Below are positions 18,052-26,288 of a stretch of DNA of 64,000 nucleotides, piece by piece (the stretch's first letter is position 1; each line of letters begins with the position of its first letter). This DNA is from Paraburkholderia domus (GTDB lineage: Bacteria > Pseudomonadota > Gammaproteobacteria > Burkholderiales > Burkholderiaceae), in contig NZ_CAJNAT010000025.1 in assembly GCF_905220705.1 (NCBI RefSeq), forward strand, positions 62,001-126,000, given 5' to 3'. A model generated the notes under the pieces. The model had not been told where the DNA came from. It did no database searches and was given only the letters and a program-made list of their open reading frames with translations. Both the position numbers and the translations under genes were made by a program.

Positions 18052-18747
18052 TCAGTTTTTCGACTGCGCGCCTGAGCGGTGAGCCAGAGCAATCGCATCG
18101 AGACCGGCCAGCACGAAGCGCACAAAGTCTTCCGCCAGCGCATCCCTGTCTCTCGCCACCGCAGGCAGAAGTTCACCCAGCATCTGCTTTGGCGCGATCA
18201 TCATGGCGATGCAGGGCAGCACACTAAACATCAAAGCCCGTTGCACCACTGGCGTTGCCGGGTTCAGTCCCAGCACGTCGCCGATTATCTTCAACAGAAG
18301 TGCAGCTTTGGGCCTGACGGCCTTCTCGATGAGCGCCGGAATGGCGGTCGACGGGGACAGCACTTCACGCAGCATCAGCATGAAGCCCCAAGGCGCGCCG
18401 GCGGTCGATGAAAGCCCGACGAAACGGCAAAGCACCGCGCGAAGCTGTTCCCTCGGATCGCTCAGGCCGGCGGCGAGCGCAGCCAGTTCGTCGAGACCCA
18501 CGACCTGCCGGTGCGCCTCGATCAGCGCGGCTTCATAAAGCCCTTCCCTGCTGCCGAAGTGATAGTTGACGGACGCCATCGGCGTTCCGGCGCGCTCGCA
18601 AATTTCCTTGCTGGTGGCATCTGCGAAACCACGTTCGGCGAACAACCGTCCAGCTGTGTCGAGCAGATGTTGGCGTGTTGCCGCTCCGTCGGGGCGTGAT
18701 GCCCTTTGAGGCCGCGCGGTGGCTGTCTTTTTTGTGGGGGTCGGCAT
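18052..18747 (-). CDS. TetR family repressor, CecR (YbiH)-like
   Basis: A 231-residue TetR-type regulator with a standard N-terminal helix-turn-helix (about residues 24-75) and a longer C-terminal ligand domain. The combination of a CecR-like regulator divergent from a YbhG-like fusion protein and ABC exporter matches the Escherichia coli cecR/ybhGFSR arrangement, where CecR controls the exporter. A 20-bp perfect palindrome 32 bases before its start codon is the obvious operator for autoregulation and control of the pump. The gene converges with the fused MFS/synthase gene, with a 28-base gap. Confidence 0.8.
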   Translation of the reverse strand: MPTPTKKTATARPQRASRPDGAATRQHLLDTAGRLFAERGFADATSKEICERAGTPMASVNYHFGSREGLYEAALIEAHRQVVGLDELAALAAGLSDPREQLRAVLCRFVGLSSTAGAPWGFMLMLREVLSPSTAIPALIEKAVRPKAALLLKIIGDVLGLNPATPVVQRALMFSVLPCIAMMIAPKQMLGELLPAVARDRDALAEDFVRFVLAGLDAIALAHRSGAQSKN

Positions 18748-18778
18748 GATCTAGGGAAGATACTCACAAAAAACAGTT

Positions 18779-18798
18779 TGAATTTGAATTCAAATTCA
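18779..18798. promoter_or_regulatory. 20-bp perfect palindrome, likely TetR operator
   Basis: The half-site TGAATTTGAA is followed directly by its exact inverse. It lies 32 bases upstream of the divergent TetR gene and 291 bases before the membrane fusion protein gene. Size, symmetry and place fit an operator bound by the neighbouring CecR-like repressor. Binding itself is inferred. Confidence 0.65.
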
Positions 18799-19088
18799 CA
18801 TAGCATTCATTCTACTTCATCTGCGTCCGCGCCGCGAACGGACGCTCCGCTGTGAAATACTGCGCGGCGGTTACACCTGGATCGCCGTCGGGGAGAGTGC
18901 AGATTCTGGCCGGCACACGCTTTCGACCGTGTTGAGCAAAGCTGCCACGTGTCCTGATCGTCATATTACAAACCATTAATTATGGAATACCAACTAAATC
19001 CGTCTCTTCCCACTGCGAATCTGACCGTTCCCGTGCAAGTCCGGTTGCGCGGCCGGTCCGAGCGGCGCCATTCGTTGCGGAGCCCGTC
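18799..19088. other. Intergenic leader of the ABC efflux operon
   Basis: About 290 bases between the palindrome and the membrane fusion protein start. An AT-rich patch at 18960-18995 is the likely promoter region for the pump operon. No gene is seen. Confidence 0.35.
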
Positions 19089-20045
19089 ATGACCCGATTT
19101 CCCAGCGCCGTACTTCTTGTGCTGCTGGTCGCCCTGTTGCCGGCCTGCTCGCACCACGACGCCGCCACCTACCAGGGCTACGTCGAGGGCGAGTTCGTCT
19201 ATCTCGGTTCATCGCAATCCGGCAAGCTGGCCCAGTTGTCAGTTGCGCGCGGACAAACGGTAGGCGCAAACGCCCCGCTGTTTTCGCTCGAATCGGACGA
19301 CGAAACCCACGCGCTGGTGCAGGCCCAGCAGCAACTCGCAGCAGCCCGCGCACAACTCGCGGATGTCCAGACCGGCAAGCGCGTACCCGAGGTCGACGTC
19401 AACCGCGCTCAACTTGCCGAGGCCGTAGCCAACGCCCGCAAAGCGTCGCTGCAACTCACGCGAGATGAAGCACAGTACCGCGCGGGCGGCATTGCCAAGG
19501 CACAGCTTGACGATTCGCGCGCCAACGCCGACGCCACCGCGGCACAAGTGCGCGAACTGACCAGTCAGGTCGACGTAGCTCGCCTGCCCGCCCGTTCGCA
19601 ACAGATCGTCCAGCAGCAGGCCCAGGTGGCAGCGGCCGTTGCGGCAGTCGCGCAGGCGCAATGGAAGCTCGATCAGAAGCGCGTCGACGCCCCGGCAGAA
19701 GGCCTTGTCTACGACACGCTCTATCGCAAAGGCGAGTGGGTGCAGGCGGGCAACCCGATCGTGCAGCTTCTGCCGCCACAAAATGTCAAGGTGCGCTTCT
19801 TCGTCCCGGAGACGATCGTCGGCCAGTTGACACCCGATCGCCGCGTAGCAATACACTGCGACGGCTGCGCAGCCGATGTGCCCGCCAGGATCACCTACGT
19901 GTCGAGCGAGGCCGAATACACACCGCCTGTCATCTACAGCAACGAAAGCCGCGCCAAGCTCGTTTTCATGGTCGAAGCACATCCGTCCAATGCGGATGCA
20001 ACGAAGCTTCATCCGGGCCAACCCGTCTCGGTGGTGCTGCAATGA
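19089..20045 (+). CDS. HlyD-family membrane fusion lipoprotein (YbhG-like)
   Basis: A 318-residue periplasmic adaptor. The N-terminus is a short signal ending in a Cys after LLPA, a plausible lipoprotein site. It is followed by a biotinyl-lipoyl-like half, a long Ala/Gln-rich coiled-coil hairpin (about residues 70-200), the second lipoyl half and a beta-barrel. In YbhG-type systems this protein links an ABC exporter to an outer-membrane channel. CGGAG precedes the ATG. Its stop overlaps the ATPase start by ATGA, and the outer-membrane channel is encoded three genes on. Confidence 0.85.
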   Translation: MTRFPSAVLLVLLVALLPACSHHDAATYQGYVEGEFVYLGSSQSGKLAQLSVARGQTVGANAPLFSLESDDETHALVQAQQQLAAARAQLADVQTGKRVPEVDVNRAQLAEAVANARKASLQLTRDEAQYRAGGIAKAQLDDSRANADATAAQVRELTSQVDVARLPARSQQIVQQQAQVAAAVAAVAQAQWKLDQKRVDAPAEGLVYDTLYRKGEWVQAGNPIVQLLPPQNVKVRFFVPETIVGQLTPDRRVAIHCDGCAADVPARITYVSSEAEYTPPVIYSNESRAKLVFMVEAHPSNADATKLHPGQPVSVVLQ

Positions 20046-20986
20046 CTGCCGACGCACAGCAATACGCCATCGACGTACATGATCTGAACAAGCACTTTGG
20101 CGACAAGCATGTCGTCAACAACGTCACGTTGCAGGTCGGACACGGCGAAATCTTCGGCTTCCTGGGACCGAACGGCAGTGGCAAGACCACGTCGATCCGG
20201 CTCATGTGTGGTTTGCTCACGCCCGATTCGGGTAGCGGCACCTGTCTCGGTTACGACATCGTGCGCGAGAGCGAACAGATCAAGCGCAATGTCGGCTACA
20301 TGACGCAGCGCTTTTCCTATTGGGACGACCTGAGCATTCGCGAGAATCTCGACTTCGTCGCGCGCGTCTATCAGATGCGCAACCGCCGCGAGGCCGTGGA
20401 CCGCTCGCTGGAATCGCTTGGATTGCAAACGCGCGCGAACCAGTTGACGGGCTCGCTATCGGGCGGCTGGAAGCAGCGGCTGGCGCTTGCCGCGTGCATG
20501 CTGCACGAACCGAAATTGTTGCTGCTGGATGAACCCACGGCCGGCGTCGACCCCACCGCGCGGCGAGACTTCTGGGAAGAATTGCACCGGCTCGCCGCAC
20601 GCGGCGTTTCGGTGCTCGTCAGCACCCACTACATGGACGAAGCGGAGCGCTGCCACAAGCTTGCGTATATCGCCTACGGGAAGTTGCTCGCCAACGGCAC
20701 GTCGAACGAGATCATCGAATCGCAGGCCCTCGCGACATGGTCGATCCATGGCGAGCACCTGAGCAAGTTGTCCGAACAACTCCGTGCTATGCCTGGCGTT
20801 GACCAGACTGTCGTATTCGGTTCCTCGCTGCACGCAAGCGGGCACGATCATGCCGCACTCGAAGCGGCGATCAGGCGCGCGACCGCGGGCACCGCGCTGC
20901 GCATCGAACCTGTCAGCACCGGCCTTGAAGACGTGTTCATCTACCTGATGAGCCGTTCGAAAGACAACTTCGGAGCACCATCGTGA
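20042..20986 (+). CDS. ABC exporter ATP-binding protein (YbhF-like, single domain)
   Basis: A 314-residue ATPase with Walker A GPNGSGKTT (residues 42-50), signature LSGGWKQR, Walker B LLLLDEPTAGVDP and a short C-terminal regulatory domain. It resembles the YbhF/CcmA group that pairs with ABC-2 type permeases. Escherichia coli YbhF carries two ABC domains in one chain; this protein has one, so it should act as a homodimer. It is coupled to the adaptor gene (ATGA) and to the permease gene (GTGA overlap). Confidence 0.9.
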   Translation: MTADAQQYAIDVHDLNKHFGDKHVVNNVTLQVGHGEIFGFLGPNGSGKTTSIRLMCGLLTPDSGSGTCLGYDIVRESEQIKRNVGYMTQRFSYWDDLSIRENLDFVARVYQMRNRREAVDRSLESLGLQTRANQLTGSLSGGWKQRLALAACMLHEPKLLLLDEPTAGVDPTARRDFWEELHRLAARGVSVLVSTHYMDEAERCHKLAYIAYGKLLANGTSNEIIESQALATWSIHGEHLSKLSEQLRAMPGVDQTVVFGSSLHASGHDHAALEAAIRRATAGTALRIEPVSTGLEDVFIYLMSRSKDNFGAPS

Positions 20987-22125
20987 AAAAGCGCAGCGCA
21001 TTTTCCGTGACGCGTTGGTGGGCGATCGTCCTCAAGGAATTTCTCCAGTTGCGGCGCGACCGCATCACGTTCGGCATGATCATCGGGGTGCCGATTATCC
21101 AGCTTTCGCTGTTCGGTTTCGCGATCAACACCGATCCAAAACATCTGCCGACTGCCGTCATCATTCACGACCAGAGCGAGTTTTCCCGCAGTTTTGTCGC
21201 GGCGATGACGAACTCGGCCTATTTCGACATCATCGAAACGTTGCCCGACGAGGAAGCCGGCCGCCGCGCACTCGCCCAGGGCCGGGTGCAATTCGTGCTT
21301 AGCGTACCGGTCGATTTCTCACGCAAGTTGCTGCGCGGCGAGCATCCGTCGCTGCTGCTCGAGGCCGACGCCACCGATCCGACCGCGACGAATACCGCCG
21401 TCGGCGCGCTGCCGGGTCTCGTTCAACCGGTCGCGGACAAAGACCTCAAGGGTCCGCTCGCGTATCTGAACGGAACTCCAAACGCCTTCGGTGTGCAGGT
21501 TCATAACCTGTACAACCCTGAAGGCATTACGCAATACAACGTGGTACCGGGACTGATGGGTGTGATCCTCACCATGACGCTCGTCATGATGACGGGTCTC
21601 GCGGTGACGCGCGAACGCGAGCGCGGCACGATGGAAAACCTGCTCGCCACGCCCGCGCTGCCGGTCGAAGTCATGACCGGCAAGATCGTGCCCTATGTTG
21701 TCATCGGACTTATTCAGGCGACGATCATTCTTGTCGCCACGCGCTTCATCTTTCACGTTCCGTTTTTCGGCAGCGTGGTTGCCATCTATCTCTCTGCTTT
21801 GCTCTTCATTGCGGCGAACCTGACGGTGGGCATCACGCTGTCCTCGCTTGCACAAAATCAGTTACAGGCGATGCAACTCTCCGTCTTTTACTTTTTGCCG
21901 AACATTCTCCTTTCCGGCTTCATGTTCCCTTTCGCAGGCATGCCGCGATGGGCGCAGTTTATCGGTGACCTGTTGCCACTGACCTACTTCAACCGCCTGA
22001 TTCGCGGCATTTTGCTCAAGGGCAATGGCTGGGCGGATCTCTGGCCGTCCGTATGGCCCATGGCGCTCTTCACGGTGATCGTCATGGCCATCGCGCTGCG
22101 TTTCTATCGCCGCACGCTGGACTAG
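20983..22125 (+). CDS. ABC-2 type exporter permease (YbhS/YbhR-like)
   Basis: A 380-residue permease: one N-terminal membrane helix (about 32-50), a large extracytoplasmic loop (about 55-185) and five C-terminal helices, the layout of ABC-2 permeases such as YbhS and YbhR. The conserved RERERGTMENLLATP coupling stretch is present near residue 208. It starts at a GTG overlapping the ATPase stop. Escherichia coli uses two permeases, ybhS and ybhR; only one is present here, so a homodimer is expected. Confidence 0.88.
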   Translation: MKKRSAFSVTRWWAIVLKEFLQLRRDRITFGMIIGVPIIQLSLFGFAINTDPKHLPTAVIIHDQSEFSRSFVAAMTNSAYFDIIETLPDEEAGRRALAQGRVQFVLSVPVDFSRKLLRGEHPSLLLEADATDPTATNTAVGALPGLVQPVADKDLKGPLAYLNGTPNAFGVQVHNLYNPEGITQYNVVPGLMGVILTMTLVMMTGLAVTRERERGTMENLLATPALPVEVMTGKIVPYVVIGLIQATIILVATRFIFHVPFFGSVVAIYLSALLFIAANLTVGITLSSLAQNQLQAMQLSVFYFLPNILLSGFMFPFAGMPRWAQFIGDLLPLTYFNRLIRGILLKGNGWADLWPSVWPMALFTVIVMAIALRFYRRTLD

Positions 22126-22137
22126 GAGGACACAACC

Positions 22138-23601
22138 ATGAAACAACTCGCTTTTCTGTGTTCGCTCGTGCTGTGCGGCTGCGCGGTGGGACCGGACTTC
22201 CAACCGCCCGCGGCGCCGGACACGCAAGCCTATACGCGTAACGCCGAACCGGCAGGCACGGTGTCCGCCGACGCCACAGCCGCATCGGCGCAGACCTTTA
22301 CCCCCGCGGATACCGCCATGCCGATGTGGTGGCAACAGTTCCACTCGGAGCAGCTCGATCGGCTTGTCGAGCAGGCGTTGACTCAAAGCCCGACACTTGC
22401 GCAAGCTCGTGCCAGGCTGACCGAAGCGCGCGAGAACTACAACGCTCAGGCCGGCGCGACCAGATTTCCGAGTGTCGACGCCAGCATTTCCGGGACACGG
22501 CAACAGGTCGATCTTGCAGCTTTCGGTATTCCGAATATCCAGAATCCGGGGCCGTTTTCGCTATTCAACGCATCGGTCAGCGTGTCTTATGCGTTCGATA
22601 TTTTTGGCGGCAATCGTCGCGCGCTTGAAGCCACCTTGGCACAGGTCGACTACGAGGCATTCGAACTCGACGCGGCGCGACTTTCCATCGCCGGCAACGT
22701 GGTATCGACGGCTGTGCTGCGCGCCTCGTTGCAACAGCAGATCCTGCTGACGCAACGTCTCGCCGATGACGAGGCGCAACAGTTGTCGATTATCGAAGCG
22801 CGGTTTGCCGCCGGCGGCGTCTCGCAACTCGACGTGAACAGTCAGCGCACGCTGCTTGCGCAGACGCGCGCATCGCTGCCGCCACTCGCGACCCAACTCG
22901 CCCAGGCGGATCATCAACTCGCAATCCTGGTTGGTGTCGCGCCGTCAAAAGTGGATTTCAGCGAACTCACGCTCGACTCTTTTCATCTGCCCGACGACAT
23001 TCCAGTCACACTGCCGTCCACGCTCGCCCGGCAGCGTCCTGACATTCGCGCATCTGAAGCATTGCTGCATCAGGCGAGCGCGAACGTAGGCGTCGCAACG
23101 GCGAACCTCTATCCGCAGTTTTCGTTGTCGGCGGGAATCGGCTCGGAGCGCACCCGTATTCAGGACATCGTGAGCGGCCTGAACATCTGGAACATCGGCC
23201 TGAATCTGACCCAGCCGATTTTCCATGGCGGCGAACTGCACGCGAAGAAACGTGCAGCGCAGGCCGCTTATGACGCAGCGTTCGCAGGCTATCAACAAAC
23301 CGTCCTGCAGGCGTTGCAACAGGTCGCCGACGCGCTCACCGCGCTGCGCAACGACGCCCGCGAACTCAGTGCCCGCAACGACGCCGCCCAGCAGGCACAG
23401 GCCAACCTCGACATAGCGCATGCCCAATATGCAGCGGGGGGCGTCAGTCAGTCGAGCCTGCTCGACACGCAACGCCAGGCGCTGCAGACTGCACTGGACC
23501 AGACGCGCGCGCAGGCCGCCCGTCTCAGTGATACAGCGGCGCTGTTCCAATCATTAGGTAGCAGCCAGGTCGACCTGACGCTGGGAAGCGCCTCGCAATA
23601 G
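22138..23601 (+). CDS. NodT-type outer-membrane efflux lipoprotein
   Basis: A 487-residue TolC-family outer-membrane channel. The lipobox LCGC ends a short signal peptide, and the protein shows the two repeated helical halves of the OEP family and the GPDF motif after the Cys. A strong AGGAGG precedes the ATG, 12 bases after the permease stop, so it belongs to the same operon and gives the pump its own exit duct. Substrates cannot be told from sequence. Confidence 0.9.
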   Translation: MKQLAFLCSLVLCGCAVGPDFQPPAAPDTQAYTRNAEPAGTVSADATAASAQTFTPADTAMPMWWQQFHSEQLDRLVEQALTQSPTLAQARARLTEARENYNAQAGATRFPSVDASISGTRQQVDLAAFGIPNIQNPGPFSLFNASVSVSYAFDIFGGNRRALEATLAQVDYEAFELDAARLSIAGNVVSTAVLRASLQQQILLTQRLADDEAQQLSIIEARFAAGGVSQLDVNSQRTLLAQTRASLPPLATQLAQADHQLAILVGVAPSKVDFSELTLDSFHLPDDIPVTLPSTLARQRPDIRASEALLHQASANVGVATANLYPQFSLSAGIGSERTRIQDIVSGLNIWNIGLNLTQPIFHGGELHAKKRAAQAAYDAAFAGYQQTVLQALQQVADALTALRNDARELSARNDAAQQAQANLDIAHAQYAAGGVSQSSLLDTQRQALQTALDQTRAQAARLSDTAALFQSLGSSQVDLTLGSASQ

Positions 23602-23613
23602 CGCGAAAGGTAC

Positions 23614-23645
23614 GGGCCGCGGCGAGCGAGTGCGCGCGGCGGCCC
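23614..23645. terminator. Possible hairpin between convergent genes
   Basis: GGGCCGC at 23614-23620 pairs with GCGGCCC at 23639-23645, between the outer-membrane channel gene and the convergent lipoprotein gene. It lacks a T-run on either strand, so an intrinsic terminator is only a weak suggestion. Confidence 0.3.
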
Positions 23646-23654
23646 TGAACCGGC

Positions 23655-24548
23655 TTACTGCTTCGTCAATTGACCGTAGGCGATCACCGAGTTGTCGGCC
23701 GCCTTGATCAGATAAACGATTGTCCGCTGATACAACGTCGTGCTGCCGGTAACCGGCAGGAATTTGATCGCTGCGTTACCCGAGTAGGTCACGCCGGAAC
23801 GCAACGTGCAGGTGCTCGTCGTACCGCTCAAGGTCATCGTGTAAAGGTTCTTGCTCGAGCCCGGCGTGGTCAACGCCAGCGTGCCCGCCACACCGCAGCC
23901 GAGAATCGTGCCGGTGACGCCGCCTGCATTGTCGACCGTGATCGTCGTCGAAGTTTGTGCCCACGTACCTGCGACGCTCGACTGGGTAACCGCCAGCGCA
24001 TTCGCCGGGTCGTACTTAAGCGTCAGGTTCACGGTGCTGCCGTTAGCCACGTAGCTGCCGTTGAGGGTCTGGTTCGCCGCGAACGTCCCGCTTCCCGAGC
24101 TTGCCGTGAAGCGAATATTGCTTACCGTCTCGAAGCCGGTCGTCAAGGTCCAGTTCGGCGTGGCGGTGGAGATCGTGCCGAAGAATGTCGACGTGACGAA
24201 CGAGAACAGGCCGCTGAGGTAAGAGAAGTTGCCGGCCGGGTCCACGAAAGCCGTCACGTTGGACGCGCCCGATTCCGTCCACATGCCTTCGGAACCGTTG
24301 CCCGCGGTCGCCGTCGAACCGGCCTGCGGGGCCGTCAGGCTCGGCAGTGCCTCACCCGTCAAGGCAGGCGCCGGCGCCGATGCGGCCGCGGGTGCGCTGG
24401 CGGTCGCCGGCGCGCTCGCGGTTGCCGGTGCGTTGGCTGATTGGGCAGTCGGCGTGCTGCTATCGCCACCCCCGCCTCCGCCGCACGCGGCGAGGGCCAA
24501 TGAACCCAACATTGAAACGAGTAGAAGTGATTTTGTTTTCATTTTCAT
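23655..24548 (-). CDS. Hypothetical lipoprotein with Ala/Pro-rich linker
   Basis: A 297-residue putative lipoprotein of unknown function. The signal ends in LAAC, followed by six Gly and a low-complexity linker with repeats of ATASAP (about residues 40-60), then a Thr/Ser/Gly-rich domain with an alternating beta-strand pattern and a final helix. This lipobox-plus-Gly-run form is common in Burkholderiales lipoproteins of unknown role. The start may be the first or third codon; neither has a clear ribosome binding site. It faces the pump operon and stands alone. Confidence 0.7.
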   Translation of the reverse strand: MKMKTKSLLLVSMLGSLALAACGGGGGGDSSTPTAQSANAPATASAPATASAPAAASAPAPALTGEALPSLTAPQAGSTATAGNGSEGMWTESGASNVTAFVDPAGNFSYLSGLFSFVTSTFFGTISTATPNWTLTTGFETVSNIRFTASSGSGTFAANQTLNGSYVANGSTVNLTLKYDPANALAVTQSSVAGTWAQTSTTITVDNAGGVTGTILGCGVAGTLALTTPGSSKNLYTMTLSGTTSTCTLRSGVTYSGNAAIKFLPVTGSTTLYQRTIVYLIKAADNSVIAYGQLTKQ

Positions 24549-24924
24549 TTTATTAGTTCAGAGTGCGGACTCTCAATGCCGCAATGTGATTGATTGGATC
24601 TCGATATACCCCGCGCAAAATCGCGCAACTCTGTAAACGGCAGTAACAGAAAAGTCTTTAGCGTCTGCTGAAGAATCATTTTTCAGTAATGCGGACTTGA
24701 CAGACGGCATTTTTGACGACTGAAGAGAGCGCAGGTACGATGCCTGATATTCATAACGCATAGCGCATTCTTCTTTCAAATACCACAGTCCGAATCGATA
24801 TCAACGATCTGGAATAGATAAACTGGCGCAATAGCGGAAAACGTCGAAACGAAACAGCCACACTGGTAAAGTGCCCGTGATTTCGTTGCTTCCATCATGT
24901 ATTCACCCACCTCGCGAAGCCGCA
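24549..24924. other. Divergent intergenic region
   Basis: Some 375 bases between the hypothetical lipoprotein (minus) and the YtcA-like gene (plus). Bases 24540-24840 are AT-richer than the surroundings and probably hold both promoters. A minus-strand frame at 24573-24779 has no good ribosome binding site and no recognisable product, so it is not called. Confidence 0.4.
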
Positions 24925-25242
24925 ATGCCGTTCAAGCCAAATCGTCGAAGAGTCCACGCCCCGATCCGCCGCATGCCGTATCTGCCGGCCGCCGTTGCCC
25001 TGAACCTGTCCTTGCAGGGATGTACGCTGCGCGGTGCGCCGTCGTATGAAATCTTCGGCGCCTACTTTCCGCTCTGGCTGTTGAGCGCGGTAGTCGGGCT
25101 GATGGGCGCACTCATCGCCCATCGGATCTTCGTGTCCACGGGGTGGGCGCAGATCGTCCCGTTTCAGCTCTCCGTCTGCCTGGCCATCGGTCTCGCGGTC
25201 GGTGTGCTCTTCTGGCTTTCGGGAACAGGACAACTCTTATGA
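24925..25242 (+). CDS. YtcA-like small membrane lipoprotein
   Basis: A 105-residue protein with a candidate lipobox (LQGC) and two C-terminal hydrophobic segments, matching YtcA, the small protein encoded ahead of mdtNOP in Escherichia coli. The start at the ATG at 24925 is a choice; a GTG at 24871 and an ATG at 24973 are alternatives. The stop overlaps the next start (ATGA), so it is coupled to the fusion protein. Its role in the pump is unknown. Confidence 0.7.
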   Translation: MPFKPNRRRVHAPIRRMPYLPAAVALNLSLQGCTLRGAPSYEIFGAYFPLWLLSAVVGLMGALIAHRIFVSTGWAQIVPFQLSVCLAIGLAVGVLFWLSGTGQLL

Positions 25243-26288
25243 AAATCGCCGGCAAGCGCCAAGCCTCTGTCAAAGGCCGCGTGATCGCGGGCGTGATCGT
25301 CATACTCGGCGTCGCGGCGGCCTGGTACGGCTATGACCGGACGACCCAATTTCCGTCAACGGACGACGCGACGATCGATGCCGATGTCGTGCACGTCGCC
25401 TCGCCGGTCGGCGGCCGGATCATCCGGCTCCCCGTGGAAGAGAACCAACAGGTCGCAAAAGGCGACGTGCTCTTCGAGATCGATCCTGTGCCTTATCGGC
25501 TCGCGGTCGCGCAAACCCAGGCCGATCTCGAACTGGCGCGCGCGGCGCTCGAAACGCGGCGCAGGTCGATTGTCGGCGAGCGCGCCAATGCCACCATCGC
25601 CAGCGACCAGACCGGCAAGGCGGCACACAACTACGAACTGGCATCGCGCACCGTGCAGCGGCTCACGCCGCTCGTGGCGAAGGGCTACGTGCCGGTCCAG
25701 CAGCTGGATCAGGCGCAGGTCGCGCAGCGCGATGCGGCGTTGTCACTGAAGCAGGCGCAGGAGCAGAAGCAGGCCACCGCGCAAACGATCGGCGACGACG
25801 CAGGTGCCGTCGCTACGGTGCATGCGCGCGAGGCCGCCCTCGCGCTCGCGCAGCGCAGCCTCGACGACACCGTCGTGCGCGCGCCGCAAAATGGCTTCGT
25901 CACGGGGCTATCCGTGCTGGCGGGCGAGACGATCGCGCCGCATCAGTCGATCTTCACGCTCGTCCACGCGGACGAATGGTTCGCCGTCGCCAACTTCCGG
26001 GAAGGGGCGCTCGCGCGGATCCAGCCGGGTGACTGTGCAACCGTCTATTCCATGATCGACCGGAGCCAGGCGATTCACGGCAAAGTGGTCGGCATCGGCG
26101 CGGGCGTTGCCGATTCCGACCGTATCAATCTGCCGCGCACCTTGCCGATCGTCCAGCAGTCCGTGAACTGGGTGCGGGTCGCCCAGCGTTTCCCCGTGCG
26201 TGTGCGGCTCGACGAACCGGCTGCCCGGCTGGTGCGGATCGGTGCGAGTGCGATAGTCGAGGTCCGGCATGGCGCAGCCTGCCGGTGA
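25239..26288 (+). CDS. mdtN: HlyD/EmrA-type membrane fusion protein (MdtN-like)
   Basis: A 349-residue adaptor with one N-terminal membrane anchor (about residues 13-33), lipoyl halves around a coiled-coil hairpin (about 95-190) and a C-terminal beta domain. It begins with the pattern FPSTDDATIDADVV seen in EmrA/MdtN proteins. The start at 25239 overlaps the YtcA-like stop; the upstream open frame is the shadow of that gene. It joins the FUSC inner-membrane protein to the outer-membrane channel encoded downstream. Confidence 0.85.
   Translation: MKIAGKRQASVKGRVIAGVIVILGVAAAWYGYDRTTQFPSTDDATIDADVVHVASPVGGRIIRLPVEENQQVAKGDVLFEIDPVPYRLAVAQTQADLELARAALETRRRSIVGERANATIASDQTGKAAHNYELASRTVQRLTPLVAKGYVPVQQLDQAQVAQRDAALSLKQAQEQKQATAQTIGDDAGAVATVHAREAALALAQRSLDDTVVRAPQNGFVTGLSVLAGETIAPHQSIFTLVHADEWFAVANFREGALARIQPGDCATVYSMIDRSQAIHGKVVGIGAGVADSDRINLPRTLPIVQQSVNWVRVAQRFPVRVRLDEPAARLVRIGASAIVEVRHGAACR

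Noticed and set aside
24573..24779. 68-codon minus-strand frame
   Set aside because: Poor start context, AT-rich promoter-like surroundings and no family resemblance.
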